A stretch of 7,896 bases of DNA from Actinomycetes bacterium (GCA_021781315.1 JAJXXB010000141.1:1-7896), one strand, 5' to 3'. Shown: positions 1 through 6,449, numbered from the stretch's first letter. Program-made: numbers and translations. The notes: a model not told the origin generated them from the letters alone.

Positions 1-1151
1 TCGCCGTCTTCGAGGAAGGCGCGCCGATTGGCCAGGCCGGTCACGTGATCGGTGCGGGCTTCGAGGAAGTTGTTGCGCCCGAGCTGGCGCATCTCGCTCT
101 GGGTGAGGACCATGCGCGAGATCACCAGGGTGAGTGCCCCGAGGGCCATCCAACGAGTGGACTCCGAGGTGGGCCGGGTGACCGAGATCGCGAGGATCGC
201 CACCGACAGCGCGCCGAAGATGACCGGGATCAGGTTGAGTCCGCGCGCCACGACGAACTGGTCGAGTGGGCGGGTCGGCCGGTCAATGGGCGGCCAGGCG
301 GCGAGCGCGAGCAGGCTCAGCCCGAGTGGGGCGGCGAGGTCCACGAGAGCGTTCGTGGTCCAGGCGCTAAAGGATTGGGGATTGAGGGCGATGACGTCGC
401 CGGCCGCGATGATGGCGAGGCCTACGAGCACCAGCGACGTGGTCAGGTCGGTGCGAAAGTGCTTCGGGACGAGTCCGGCGCCGAGCAGGACGAGCAGGAC
501 CATCACGAGGATCGGGTTGAACAGGTTGAACTCGGCCAGCAGGCTGCGCCCGCTGATCTCGATGCTCTGGCGAAAGGCGTACATGGAGGCGAGCGAGGCC
601 AGGGCGAGGCCCGCGATGATCCCATCGAGGCGCACGCTGTTGGCGCGGGGACCGAAGGACTGCTGCATGATGATCGCGACGGCGACGGCGATCGCCAGGT
701 ACGACACCGCGTAGAGGGCGTCGCGCAGCGTCGGTGTGACCAGGTGGAGGAGGAAGGGGAAGTCGACGCGACGCACCTCGCTCGCGAGGTTGAAGGCCAG
801 GACGCCGACCGCCATGGAGAGCCAGGCGCCGCGCATCGCGCTCTGACGTCGCACGCGCACGAGCAGCGGGACGACGGGTGCCCACGTGGCGAGGTGGCGG
901 AGCCACTCGAGCGTGGGAGTGACGTCCGTCGAGTCGCGAGAACGGATGAGCAGGAACGCGTAGGCCGCGCAGAGAGTGAACGTGATGGCCTGGGCGACGA
1001 ACTGCAGCTGATTGGCCCGAATGAGGCGCACGACGTGCCAGGTAGACGGCGCATCAGGGGTGGGCACGGGCGGCGCCTCGCGCGCGTGCGCACGCTGGTC
1101 GCGCCCTGTCGCGGTGGGCGTTCGCCCCCTGCTCATCGTGTCATCTGTCAT
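1..1151 (-). CDS. Membrane-bound diguanylate cyclase (GGDEF), C-terminus cut by window edge
   Basis: Predicted to make the second messenger c-di-GMP from two GTP at the inner face of the membrane. The frame is open from an ATG at 1151 to the left edge, giving 383 complete residues. A Pro/Arg-rich cytoplasmic leader (about residues 1-45) is followed by roughly nine or ten hydrophobic segments, the first near residues 51-69. Residues 365-379 then read ARTDHVTGLANRRAF, the classic opening motif of a GGDEF domain (DxLTGLxNRRxF). The GG[DE]EF active-site loop lies beyond the window, so catalytic competence cannot be judged, and an EAL domain could follow. No soluble sensor domain is visible, so the membrane region itself may be the sensor. 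The start is uncertain: GTG 1190 and ATG 1136 are in frame and none has a clear Shine-Dalgarno. The downstream neighbour is unseen. The upstream rraA-like gene is 403 bp away, so this gene is probably transcribed separately. Confidence 0.88.
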   Translation of the reverse strand, partial: MTDDTMSRGRTPTATGRDQRAHAREAPPVPTPDAPSTWHVVRLIRANQLQFVAQAITFTLCAAYAFLLIRSRDSTDVTPTLEWLRHLATWAPVVPLLVRVRRQSAMRGAWLSMAVGVLAFNLASEVRRVDFPFLLHLVTPTLRDALYAVSYLAIAVAVAIIMQQSFGPRANSVRLDGIIAGLALASLASMYAFRQSIEISGRSLLAEFNLFNPILVMVLLVLLGAGLVPKHFRTDLTTSLVLVGLAIIAAGDVIALNPQSFSAWTTNALVDLAAPLGLSLLALAAWPPIDRPTRPLDQFVVARGLNLIPVIFGALSVAILAISVTRPTSESTRWMALGALTLVISRMVLTQSEMRQLGRNNFLEARTDHVTGLANRRAFLEDG

Positions 1152-1245
1152 GAATCGCTCGCGGTGTCCCAATTTCCCCAATGAGTTCACAGCAGAGGCG
1201 GATCGAACGCGACGCCGCCCCGGCCCCTCGCGAGCATCCGCAGAT

Positions 1246-1257
1246 GGTCAATTGACC
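1246..1257. promoter_or_regulatory. Candidate operator palindrome GGTCAATTGACC
   Basis: A perfect 12-bp palindrome about 95 bp upstream of the GGDEF start codon. The inner GTCAATTGAC recurs at 2384-2393, in front of the TPR-protein gene. It is AT-rich against a very GC-rich background and sits between genes in both cases, which suggests a binding site for a dimeric regulator. No regulator is identified, and coincidence is possible. Confidence 0.35.
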
Positions 1258-1536
1258 CGCAAAAGTGGTCGCGCGTGGAGTTCAGGACATCCTTGTGCGG
1301 GGCGCTCAACGCGTCATCAACCTTCACACAACACCTTGACAATCATGACGAGATGTGTCACGGACGTCCGCTGATGACGTGGGGGAGCGGCCCGCAAGGT
1401 GGCTGGTCGAAGGGGTGATTGACTCCTCGCGCGACTACGACGGGACGGATGATTGCGACAGCGGTGCCCGCGGGCCTCAGTCAATGACAGCGCGATGAAG
1501 TGGCGATATGTCTGACATGTGCCGGTGCGCGGACGA

Positions 1537-1552
1537 GGCCGTGAGGTCGGCC
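1537..1552 (-). terminator. Weak hairpin just after the rraA-like gene
   Basis: On the minus strand, GGCCG-ACCTCA-CGGCC forms a 5-bp all-GC stem with a 6-nt loop, starting 2 nt beyond the stop codon. No T-run follows, so it is not a canonical intrinsic terminator. It may be a weak terminator, an mRNA 3'-end stabiliser, or chance. Confidence 0.25.
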
Positions 1553-1554
1553 AT

Positions 1555-2238
1555 TCATCCCTCGTAATCGCGATAGAGAAGACCGCGTTCGGCGAGTTTT
1601 GCGCGCATGTCGTACATGTCGAGCCCGAGTTCGCCGTCGGCCAGACGGGCGCGCTTGTCGGCCTCGTTCTCCTCTCGACGACGCGCCGCGGCGAGAACGC
1701 TCGCCGCGTCCTCGCGGGCGACGACGACGACGCCGTCGTCGTCGGCCACGATCACGTCGCCGGGGCGCACGTAAGCGCCCGCGCAGACGATGGGTGTCTG
1801 GACGTTGCCGGGCGTCTCCTTGATGGTTCCTTTGGCACTGATCGTCCGCGACCACATCGCAAAACCCATCGCGGTCAGTTCGGCGACGTCGCGCACGCCA
1901 CCGTCGATGACGAGACCGCGCACGCCGCGCGCCATGTAACTGGTGCCGAGGAGCTCGCCGAAGTAGCCATCGCCGCAGGGGCTGGTGGGCGACACGACGA
2001 GAATGTCACCTGGTTGGGCCATCTCGACCGCGATGTGGATCGACCAGTTGTCTCCCGGGGGCACTTCGCAGGTGAGCGCCGTTCCGGCGACGCGAACGGG
2101 TCGCAGCGTCGGGCGTAGGTACGAGGCGAAGAGGCCGCGCTGGCCCTGGGCCTCGTGGATCGTCGCCACCCCGATCTCTCCGAGTGCGTCAACGAGCGCC
2201 AGGTCGGTACGTGGTGTGTTGCGCATGACGACGGCCAT
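1555..2238 (-). CDS. RraA-like / HMG-CHA aldolase family protein
   Basis: This 227-residue protein matches the usual size of class II HMG/CHA aldolases. These are divalent-metal enzymes that cleave 4-hydroxy-4-methyl-2-oxoglutarate or 4-carboxy-4-hydroxy-2-oxoadipate to pyruvate and a keto acid, and also decarboxylate oxaloacetate. The family signature is visible: GELLG at 94-98, then GLVIDGGVRDVAEL at 108-121 with R116-D117 and E120, which are substrate- and metal-binding positions. The RraA fold's PGDVIVADDDGVVVV segment is at 159-173. An Arg/Glu-rich helical tail (about 180-222) is longer than in E. coli RraA (161 aa), favouring the aldolase-type subgroup over the RNase E inhibitor. I chose ATG 2238 because GGGGGA lies 6 nt before it. 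The open frame extends to 2388, but that stretch has no family similarity. ATG 2226 is a weaker alternative. No aromatic-degradation gene is nearby, so the substrate is unknown. Confidence 0.85.
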   Translation of the reverse strand: MAVVMRNTPRTDLALVDALGEIGVATIHEAQGQRGLFASYLRPTLRPVRVAGTALTCEVPPGDNWSIHIAVEMAQPGDILVVSPTSPCGDGYFGELLGTSYMARGVRGLVIDGGVRDVAELTAMGFAMWSRTISAKGTIKETPGNVQTPIVCAGAYVRPGDVIVADDDGVVVVAREDAASVLAAARRREENEADKRARLADGELGLDMYDMRAKLAERGLLYRDYEG

Positions 2239-2244
2239 CGTGGT

Positions 2245-2250
2245 TCCCCC
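2245..2250 (-). promoter_or_regulatory. Ribosome binding site of the rraA-like gene
   Basis: GGGGGA on the minus strand sits 6 nt before ATG 2238. It decides that start over the longer open frame. It also shows that this genome uses Shine-Dalgarno sites for some genes. Confidence 0.65.
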
Positions 2251-2276
2251 GCAGATCAATGGTGGACAGAGCCCCG

Positions 2277-2282
2277 AATCTA
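2277..2282 (-). promoter_or_regulatory. Possible -10 element of the rraA-like gene
   Basis: TAGATT on the minus strand fits TAnnnT and would place transcription start about 32 nt upstream of ATG 2238, leaving room for the GGGGGA site. The same hexamer occurs before gcvH at 6438-6443. No good -35 is seen at normal spacing. Confidence 0.35.
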
Positions 2283-2383
2283 GCGGCGCCGACGCGCCAC
2301 AATCGAGTGTTGGCGGCCCCTCTACGGGCGCAGTGACGTCGGTGCGTGCGTGAACCCGACGCGCGCGCGGGCCACGGCCGTCG

Positions 2384-2393
2384 GTCAATTGAC
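2384..2393. promoter_or_regulatory. Second copy of the GTCAATTGAC palindrome
   Basis: A 10-bp palindrome, extended to an 11-bp match (GGTCAATTGAC, from 2383) with the site at 1246. It ends 22 bp before the GTG of the TPR-protein gene and 10 bp before that gene's putative -10. That is where a bound regulator would overlap RNA polymerase. It also lies in the divergent spacer shared with the rraA-like gene. Confidence 0.35.
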
Positions 2394-2403
2394 GTGAGAC
2401 CGG

Positions 2404-2409
2404 TAGGAT
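2404..2409 (+). promoter_or_regulatory. Putative -10 for a leaderless TPR-protein transcript
   Basis: TAGGAT lies exactly 6 nt before GTG 2416, so transcription would begin at or next to the start codon. The internal AGG could alternatively be a weak Shine-Dalgarno, 8 nt from the GTG. No consensus -35 is seen. Confidence 0.45.
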
Positions 2410-2415
2410 TGTCCG

Positions 2416-4152
2416 GTGCCGTCCCCCGACTCTTCGCCCCGCCGTGCCCGTCCCAGTGGCGAGTCAGGTCGAGCGGGGAGTGGCCGTCCCGCACCCGGCC
2501 CACGATCCAAGTCGTCGGCCGCCCCGAGGGCCTCGAATCCGTCTCGTTCGGGTGGGGCGCGCCGTACCCCCGCGGGAGGAGCCCCGCGCGAACGCGACGG
2601 CGAATCGGGGGAGCGTCGGACTGGAGAGGGGCGACCATCGTCGTCGCGCACGCCGGTGAATCGCTCGCCGCGTCCGGCGAAACGCCGCGATGAGGATTCT
2701 CGTGAGACCGTGGAGCGGCCCTACGGGGAGCGTTCCTACGGTGAACGACCCTACGGCGGACGCCCCGGCCCTCGATCGGCTCGACCGACACGTGACGGCG
2801 GTCGTTCCGCCGGCGCGCAGGACCAGCGCGGTGGCCCCCGGCGCGATGACGCCTACGGCTCGCGCGACGCTGACTCCCGCCGCGGCCGACCTGACGCTCG
2901 TGGTGCGCGTCCCAGCTCACGCGGTGCGCGTCCCGACGCCCGTGGCTCGCGACCCGACTCGCGCGGTGCGCGTGCCGACTCGCGCGGTGCGCGTGCCGAT
3001 TCGCGCGGTGCGCGACCCGATTCACGCGGCGCACGTGCGGACTCTCGCGGTGCGCGTCCCGACTCTCGCGGTGCGCGACCTGACTCTCGCGGTGCGCGAC
3101 CCGACTCTCGCGGCGCACGGCCCACCGCCCGCACGACTCGTCCCGACGGCCGTGGGGGAAGGCCGGAAGGTCGCGGCACGCGTCCCCAGCGGTCCTACGT
3201 GGCCCGTGAGGTGTCGCCCGAAGAGTTAGAGCGCCGTCGCGCCACCGAGCACGGGCGTGGCAAGGGCTGGGGCGGCGTTGCGCGTAAGGGCGCCATGCAC
3301 TTGACCAGCACGGGACGCGAACTGTCCGATAACGCCGGAGTACGCGCGAAGCCGACTGCGCCGGCGCCGATCGAGGCCTGGGTGGAGGAGGGGCGTCCCA
3401 CGACGATCGCCCCGCGCGCGACGAAGGTGGCGGCCAAGGCGCCCTACGCGCTGCCCGGCGACGTCGCGGCCGAGATCCGGCGCGCGTTCGTCGGCACGGC
3501 CTACATGCGCGAGAAGATGGTCTTCACTCTGACCCGCGCCGCCGAAGCCTACGATCGCCACCGCTACGAAGAGGCCCTGCGACTTGGTCGAATCGTCGCC
3601 GACGCGGTGCCCGGCGTGGGCCCGGTGCGCGAGTTGACGGGCCTCGCTGCCTATCGCGCCGAGCGCTGGAGCATGGCAAAGATTCATCTGCGCGCCCACT
3701 TTGCGCTCACCGCCGATCCCGAGCACCTGCCGCTCGTCATGGATTGCGAGCGCGCGAACCACCACTATCGCGCCGTGGAGAAGACCTTCGGCGAACTCGA
3801 AGCCTCTGAACCGGTGGCCGAGGTTCTGACCGAGGGGCGCATCGTCATGGGCGCAACCCTGGCGGACCAGGGAAAGTTCGCCGAGGCGATCGACTTGCTC
3901 ACGCGCGCCGGGGGAACCAAGCTATTGCGCAACCCGTCCTATCGGCACGTGCGCCTGTGGTACGCGCTAGCCGACGTGTTCGACCGCGCCGGTGACGTGG
4001 GCGCGGCTCGAGAGCTCTTCGCTCGCGTGGTGCTGGCCGAACCCGAGGCCTACGACGCCGCCGCTCGCCTGGCCGAACTGGGACCGACGGGCGCGCCGAA
4101 GAATCGCCGCCGGCGCACGACGCCTGTGTCGAAGAAGAAGCTGGACTTCTAG
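2416..4152 (+). CDS. TPR protein with long basic RG-rich repeat N-terminus
   Basis: A 578-residue protein in two halves. Residues 1-260 are low-complexity and rich in Arg, Gly, Ser, Pro and Asp, and should be disordered and very basic. They contain four pentads (RPYGE-like, 101-120) and 14 in-register heptads (RPDSRGA-like, 158-255). A linker (261-345) includes the conserved-looking GWGGVARKGA (285-294). Residues 346-556 are helical and TPR-like. Examples are AAEAYDRHRYEEALRLGRIVAD (375-396, written here only as a region), GKFAEAIDLL (486-495), and a final repeat DVFDRAGDVGAARELF at 520-535. This half resembles, from memory, the actinobacterial TPR family of Rv1691, which lacks such a long tail. 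TPRs bind proteins, and RG-rich tails often bind RNA or drive condensation. That role is inferred, and no catalytic domain is seen. GTG 2416 is chosen for its spacing from TAGGAT. The 3' end overlaps the converging DinB-like gene by 4 bp. Confidence 0.82.
   Translation: MPSPDSSPRRARPSGESGRAGSGRPAPGPRSKSSAAPRASNPSRSGGARRTPAGGAPRERDGESGERRTGEGRPSSSRTPVNRSPRPAKRRDEDSRETVERPYGERSYGERPYGGRPGPRSARPTRDGGRSAGAQDQRGGPRRDDAYGSRDADSRRGRPDARGARPSSRGARPDARGSRPDSRGARADSRGARADSRGARPDSRGARADSRGARPDSRGARPDSRGARPDSRGARPTARTTRPDGRGGRPEGRGTRPQRSYVAREVSPEELERRRATEHGRGKGWGGVARKGAMHLTSTGRELSDNAGVRAKPTAPAPIEAWVEEGRPTTIAPRATKVAAKAPYALPGDVAAEIRRAFVGTAYMREKMVFTLTRAAEAYDRHRYEEALRLGRIVADAVPGVGPVRELTGLAAYRAERWSMAKIHLRAHFALTADPEHLPLVMDCERANHHYRAVEKTFGELEASEPVAEVLTEGRIVMGATLADQGKFAEAIDLLTRAGGTKLLRNPSYRHVRLWYALADVFDRAGDVGAARELFARVVLAEPEAYDAAARLAELGPTGAPKNRRRRTTPVSKKKLDF
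2716..2775 (+). repeat. Short 15-bp tandem repeat, four copies
   Basis: Encodes RPYGE, RSYGE, RPYGG and RPGPR (residues 101-120). The Tyr-Gly-Arg spacing resembles sticker motifs of disordered RNA-binding regions, which is an inference. The copies differ mainly at third codon positions. Confidence 0.65.
2887..3180 (+). repeat. 21-bp coding tandem repeat, 14 heptad copies
   Basis: Exactly 294 bp, 14 units of 21 bp, encoding residues 158-255. The core unit is RPDSRGA or RADSRGA (heptads 4-11). The outer units diverge: RPDARGA, RPSSRGA and RPDARGS at the start, and RPTARTT, RPDGRGG and RPEGRGT at the end. The nearly identical middle and degenerate flanks are what repeated slippage or unequal recombination would leave. 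The unit has no stop codon in most frames, which produces long spurious open frames on both strands here. Confidence 0.92.
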
Positions 4153-4715
4153 GACGTCATGCCGCCGAGGCCCACCAGGGCCCGAGCGTGTTCGATCTCT
4201 CCCATGTGACGCAAGGCGTGCTGGTAGATCCACGACTCGATGGCGTCCGAACGCGTGATGCCGGCGGTGCCGCCGACGCGAGCGCTGAACGTACTGGCCA
4301 GCGACGGCGGATACGGGTGGGCGACGACGACGTCGGTGAACGTCGCGGGGTCCACGGCGTCGACGAAGGACTCGGTGGAAGAAAAGACCGTCCGTTGGAA
4401 CTCGCAGAACGCGTCGTAGTCGCCGATGCGCTGGGCCATCATCTCCTCGACGCTGCGGGCCTTGCCGTCGTCGGCAATCGCGAGTGCCAGGCGCGACGTC
4501 CAGGGTTCGGCCCACAGTGGTGGCCCACCGCCGAGGACGGCCCGACTGAAGTCCTCGATAAGGACCTGGTGGACAAGTGAGAAGGCGATCGGCAGGACAC
4601 CCTCGACCACGACAGCGTTGACCTGCTCGGCGGTCATCGAGGCGGTCGCGTCGTAATAGAGCGAGTGAACGGCGCGCAGGCGTCGCGAGAGCGAGTGTCG
4701 GTATCGGTCGTCCAT
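4149..4715 (-). CDS. DinB-like (YfiT/DinB superfamily) putative metalloprotein
   Basis: A 188-residue protein that looks like an all-helical DinB-type four-helix bundle. The family's metal-binding histidine triad is visible: H49 in the long second helix (FSLVHQVLIEDF) and the H166-xxx-H170 pair near the C-terminus (YQHALRHMGEIEHAR). Members include mycothiol- and bacillithiol-dependent transferases and many proteins of unknown function, so the substrate cannot be named. ATG 4715 is chosen because the protein then starts at the expected first helix. The open frame reaches 4859, but that extension would run into fbaB. No Shine-Dalgarno is seen. CAAACT (4722-4727, minus) lies 6 nt upstream and keeps the A and T of TAnnnT, so leaderless expression is possible. 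The gene diverges from fbaB over 73 bp, and its TAG stop overlaps the stop of the TPR gene. Confidence 0.8.
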   Translation of the reverse strand: MDDRYRHSLSRRLRAVHSLYYDATASMTAEQVNAVVVEGVLPIAFSLVHQVLIEDFSRAVLGGGPPLWAEPWTSRLALAIADDGKARSVEEMMAQRIGDYDAFCEFQRTVFSSTESFVDAVDPATFTDVVVAHPYPPSLASTFSARVGGTAGITRSDAIESWIYQHALRHMGEIEHARALVGLGGMTS

Positions 4716-4788
4716 CGAGCAAGTTTGCTGTCTGGACGCGCCCGGCGCCAGCCCAAGGGGTCCTGAAGAGGTCTTGTAGGCTGCGGAC
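4716..4788. other. Divergent promoter region between dinB-like gene and fbaB
   Basis: A 73-bp spacer that must hold promoters for both directions if the chosen starts are right. It contains the fbaB TAGGCT and a weak minus-strand CAAACT, each 6 nt from its start codon. No operator-like palindrome is evident. Confidence 0.5.
4777..4782 (+). promoter_or_regulatory. Putative -10 for a leaderless fbaB transcript
   Basis: TAGGCT ends 6 nt before ATG 4789. This is the same arrangement as at 2404 and 6438, and the preceding TCTTG is also shared with the gcvH site. An AGG-based weak Shine-Dalgarno reading is possible. Confidence 0.5.
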
Positions 4789-5838
4789 ATGGACATTGCC
4801 GCACTCTTGGGCGACGAGGCGTCGTCGCTACTCGACCACCAGGCCACCGCGTTTCCCAAGGAACTCCTGACCCTGCCGGGGCCGAACTACCTGTCGGACG
4901 TCTTCAGTCTGAGCGACCGGACGCCGACGGTCCTTCGCAACCTGGGCACCCTCTTCGGCCACGGCCGCCTGGGCGGGACCGGCTACTTGTCCATCCTGCC
5001 GGTCGACCAGGGGATCGAACATTCGGCGGCGGCGAGCTTCGCCCCCAATCCCAGCTACTTCGACCCGGCGAAGATCTGCGATCTGGGCATCGAGGCGGGT
5101 TGCAACGCGGTCGCCTCGACGCTGGGCACCCTCGGAGCGGTGTCGCGACGCTACGTGCACCGCATCCCCTTTATCGTCAAGATCAACCACAACGACTTCC
5201 TGCACTATCCCAACACCTACGACCAGGTCCTCTTCGCCTCGGTTCGCCAAGCCGCCGACCTCGGCGCGGTGGGCGTGGGCGCGACGATCTACTTCGGCTC
5301 GTCCGAGTCGGACCGCCAGCTCCACGAGGTCTCCGAGGCCTTCGCCGAGGCGCATCGCCTCGGCATGTTCACGGTGCTGTGGACCTACCTGCGCAATCCG
5401 GCGTTCAAGACGGCGGACGCCGACTACCACGTCGCGGCCGACCTGACGGGCCAGGCGAACCACCTGGGCGTGACGATCGAGGCCGACATCATCAAGCAGA
5501 AGCAGCCCGAGAACAACGGTGGCTACACCGCGCTGAACTTCGGCAAGACGAACAAGCGCGTCTACGACGAGCTGACGACGAACAACCCGATCGACCTCAC
5601 CCGTTGGCAGGTCGCGAACTGCTACGCGGGCCGCATCGGCCTGATCAACTCCGGCGGTGAGGCCAAGGGCGACAACGATCTGGCGAGCGCGGTGCGCACG
5701 GCAGTCATCAACAAGCGCGCGGGCGGCACCGGGCTCATCCTCGGGCGCAAGGCCTTCCAGCGGCCGATCGACGAGGGCGCGGCGTTGGTCAACGCGGTCC
5801 AGGACGTCTTCCTCGACCCCTCGATCACTATCGCCTAA
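4789..5838 (+). CDS. fbaB: Class I fructose-bisphosphate aldolase, FbaB/DhnA type
   Basis: Predicted to catalyse reversible cleavage of fructose 1,6-bisphosphate to dihydroxyacetone phosphate and glyceraldehyde 3-phosphate in the cytoplasm, through a lysine Schiff base without metal. At 349 residues it is essentially the length of E. coli FbaB (350). Visible family blocks are [11 protein letters not shown] (69-79), the VKINHND strand (130-136), and [14 protein letters not shown] (233-246). One of K236/K238 should be the Schiff-base lysine by comparison with archaeal-type aldolases. A phosphate-binding segment INSGGEAKG (286-294) and [12 protein letters not shown] (315-326) follow. The ATG is fixed by its distance from TAGGCT and by the divergent neighbour. 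The gene is followed after 2 nt by pgsA, so cotranscription is likely. A related aldol activity, such as a transaldolase-like LsrF role, is less likely given the close full-length match. Confidence 0.93.
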   Translation: MDIAALLGDEASSLLDHQATAFPKELLTLPGPNYLSDVFSLSDRTPTVLRNLGTLFGHGRLGGTGYLSILPVDQGIEHSAAASFAPNPSYFDPAKICDLGIEAGCNAVASTLGTLGAVSRRYVHRIPFIVKINHNDFLHYPNTYDQVLFASVRQAADLGAVGVGATIYFGSSESDRQLHEVSEAFAEAHRLGMFTVLWTYLRNPAFKTADADYHVAADLTGQANHLGVTIEADIIKQKQPENNGGYTALNFGKTNKRVYDELTTNNPIDLTRWQVANCYAGRIGLINSGGEAKGDNDLASAVRTAVINKRAGGTGLILGRKAFQRPIDEGAALVNAVQDVFLDPSITIA

Positions 5839-5840
5839 CC

Positions 5841-6440
5841 GTGGCCTCGGACCGTGGCTGGTGGACGTGGGCCAACCTCGTCACCGCCATTCGCCTGGCG
5901 CTGATCCCGGTCTTTCTCTGGCTGCTCTTCGCCACGGGCCATCGCGCCCTCGCCGCCTGGCTGCTCGGCGCCCTGGGGGCGACCGATTGGGTCGACGGTT
6001 ACCTCGCGCGGCGCCTCGACCAGGTGTCGGCGGTGGGCAAGGTGATCGATCCGGTCGCGGATCGCATCCTCGTGATGACGGGTCTGCTCGGTGTCGCCGC
6101 CGCCGGTGGTGTGCCGTGGTGGTTTGCCCTGATCACGCTGGCGAGGGAGCTCATCGTGTCGTTGATGACGATCCTGCTCGCGGCCCTCGGTGCCGCGCGC
6201 ATCGACGTCCTCTGGTGGGGCAAGGTCTCGACCTTCGTCCTCATGACCACCTTCCCCCTCTTTCTCCTCACCAGCAACGACCATCACGCGCCCCTCGCCA
6301 CCTGGCAGCACGTCGGGCGCGACCTCTGCTGGGTACTGGGGGTGGCGGGGCTCGCCCTGTCGTGGGTCGTGCTCGCGAGTTACGTGCGCCCCGCGCTCAC
6401 CGCGCTGCGTCAGGGGCGCGCGGCTCGGCGGATCTTGTAG
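5841..6440 (+). CDS. pgsA: CDP-alcohol phosphatidyltransferase, probably PG-phosphate synthase
   Basis: An integral membrane enzyme that transfers the phosphatidyl group of CDP-diacylglycerol to an alcohol, most likely glycerol 3-phosphate, starting phosphatidylglycerol and cardiolipin synthesis. The 199-residue protein carries the complete metal/CDP motif DxxDGxxARx8GxxxDxxxD: D49, D52-G53, A56-R57, G66, D70 and D74. The PgsA-type N-terminal ANLVTAIRL (11-19) and the ARE at 101-103 are also present. About six hydrophobic helices are visible. Its place beside gcvH and a garA-like gene matches mycobacterial pgsA2 (Rv1822), whose substrate is less certain, so phosphatidylinositol-type chemistry cannot be excluded. 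The GTG start lies 2 nt after the fbaB stop without a Shine-Dalgarno, suggesting translational coupling. Its TAG stop is the first three bases of the putative gcvH -10 element. Confidence 0.9.
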   Translation: MASDRGWWTWANLVTAIRLALIPVFLWLLFATGHRALAAWLLGALGATDWVDGYLARRLDQVSAVGKVIDPVADRILVMTGLLGVAAAGGVPWWFALITLARELIVSLMTILLAALGAARIDVLWWGKVSTFVLMTTFPLFLLTSNDHHAPLATWQHVGRDLCWVLGVAGLALSWVVLASYVRPALTALRQGRAARRIL

Positions 6441-6443
6441 ATT
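6438..6443 (+). promoter_or_regulatory. Putative -10 for a leaderless gcvH transcript, overlapping the pgsA stop
   Basis: TAGATT ends 6 nt before ATG 6450, and its TAG is also the pgsA stop codon. Unlike the TAGGnT sites it has no AGG, so a Shine-Dalgarno explanation does not work here. That strengthens the promoter reading for the whole group. Confidence 0.5.
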
Positions 6444-6449
6444 TCGCCT

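Larger units (their letters stand above)
1152..1554. other. Intergenic region with several short palindromes, no gene seen
   Basis: This 403-bp gap lies upstream of the GGDEF gene and downstream of the rraA-like gene, both on the minus strand, so it should hold the GGDEF promoter. I find no credible coding frame and no tRNA or riboswitch signature. It does hold short perfect palindromes: GGTCAATTGACC at 1246-1257, CGGACGTCCG at 1361-1370, GCCCGCGGGC at 1466-1475, and ATGTC-T-GACAT at 1508-1518. Isolated ATTGAC (1418-1423) and GTCAAT (1480-1485) half sites are also present. A plus-strand TTGACA at 1336-1341 lacks a matching -10. Regulatory meaning is inferred. Confidence 0.5.

Noticed and set aside
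45..1184. 379-residue plus-strand open frame rich in Glu, Asp, Arg and Gly
   Set aside because: It is antisense to the GGDEF membrane protein, whose frame shows hydrophobic helices and a GGDEF motif. The composition is typical of a high-GC shadow frame.
1336..1341. Plus-strand TTGACA as a promoter -35
   Set aside because: No TAnnnT lies 16-18 nt downstream and no plus-strand gene follows.
1466..1475. GCCCGCGGGC as a terminator stem
   Set aside because: It has no loop and no T-run. In GC-rich DNA such a palindrome is expected by chance.
1381..1480. Possible c-di-GMP (GEMM) riboswitch upstream of the GGDEF gene
   Set aside because: The GCAAGG-like stretch is on the plus strand, opposite to the gene, and the conserved GEMM core and pairing are not present.
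2239..2388. N-terminal extension of the rraA-like gene to ATG 2388
   Set aside because: The extra 50 residues have no family similarity, whereas ATG 2238 has GGGGGA at good spacing and a possible -10 within the extension.
2189..3179. Long minus-strand open frames with HRES/RAPRES repeats
   Set aside because: They are the reverse complement of the 21-bp repeat, which stays open in several frames. The plus frame alone continues into a folded TPR domain.
3226..3765. Minus-strand 179-residue open frame over the TPR domain
   Set aside because: No recognisable motif, and opposite to a frame with clear TPR helices.
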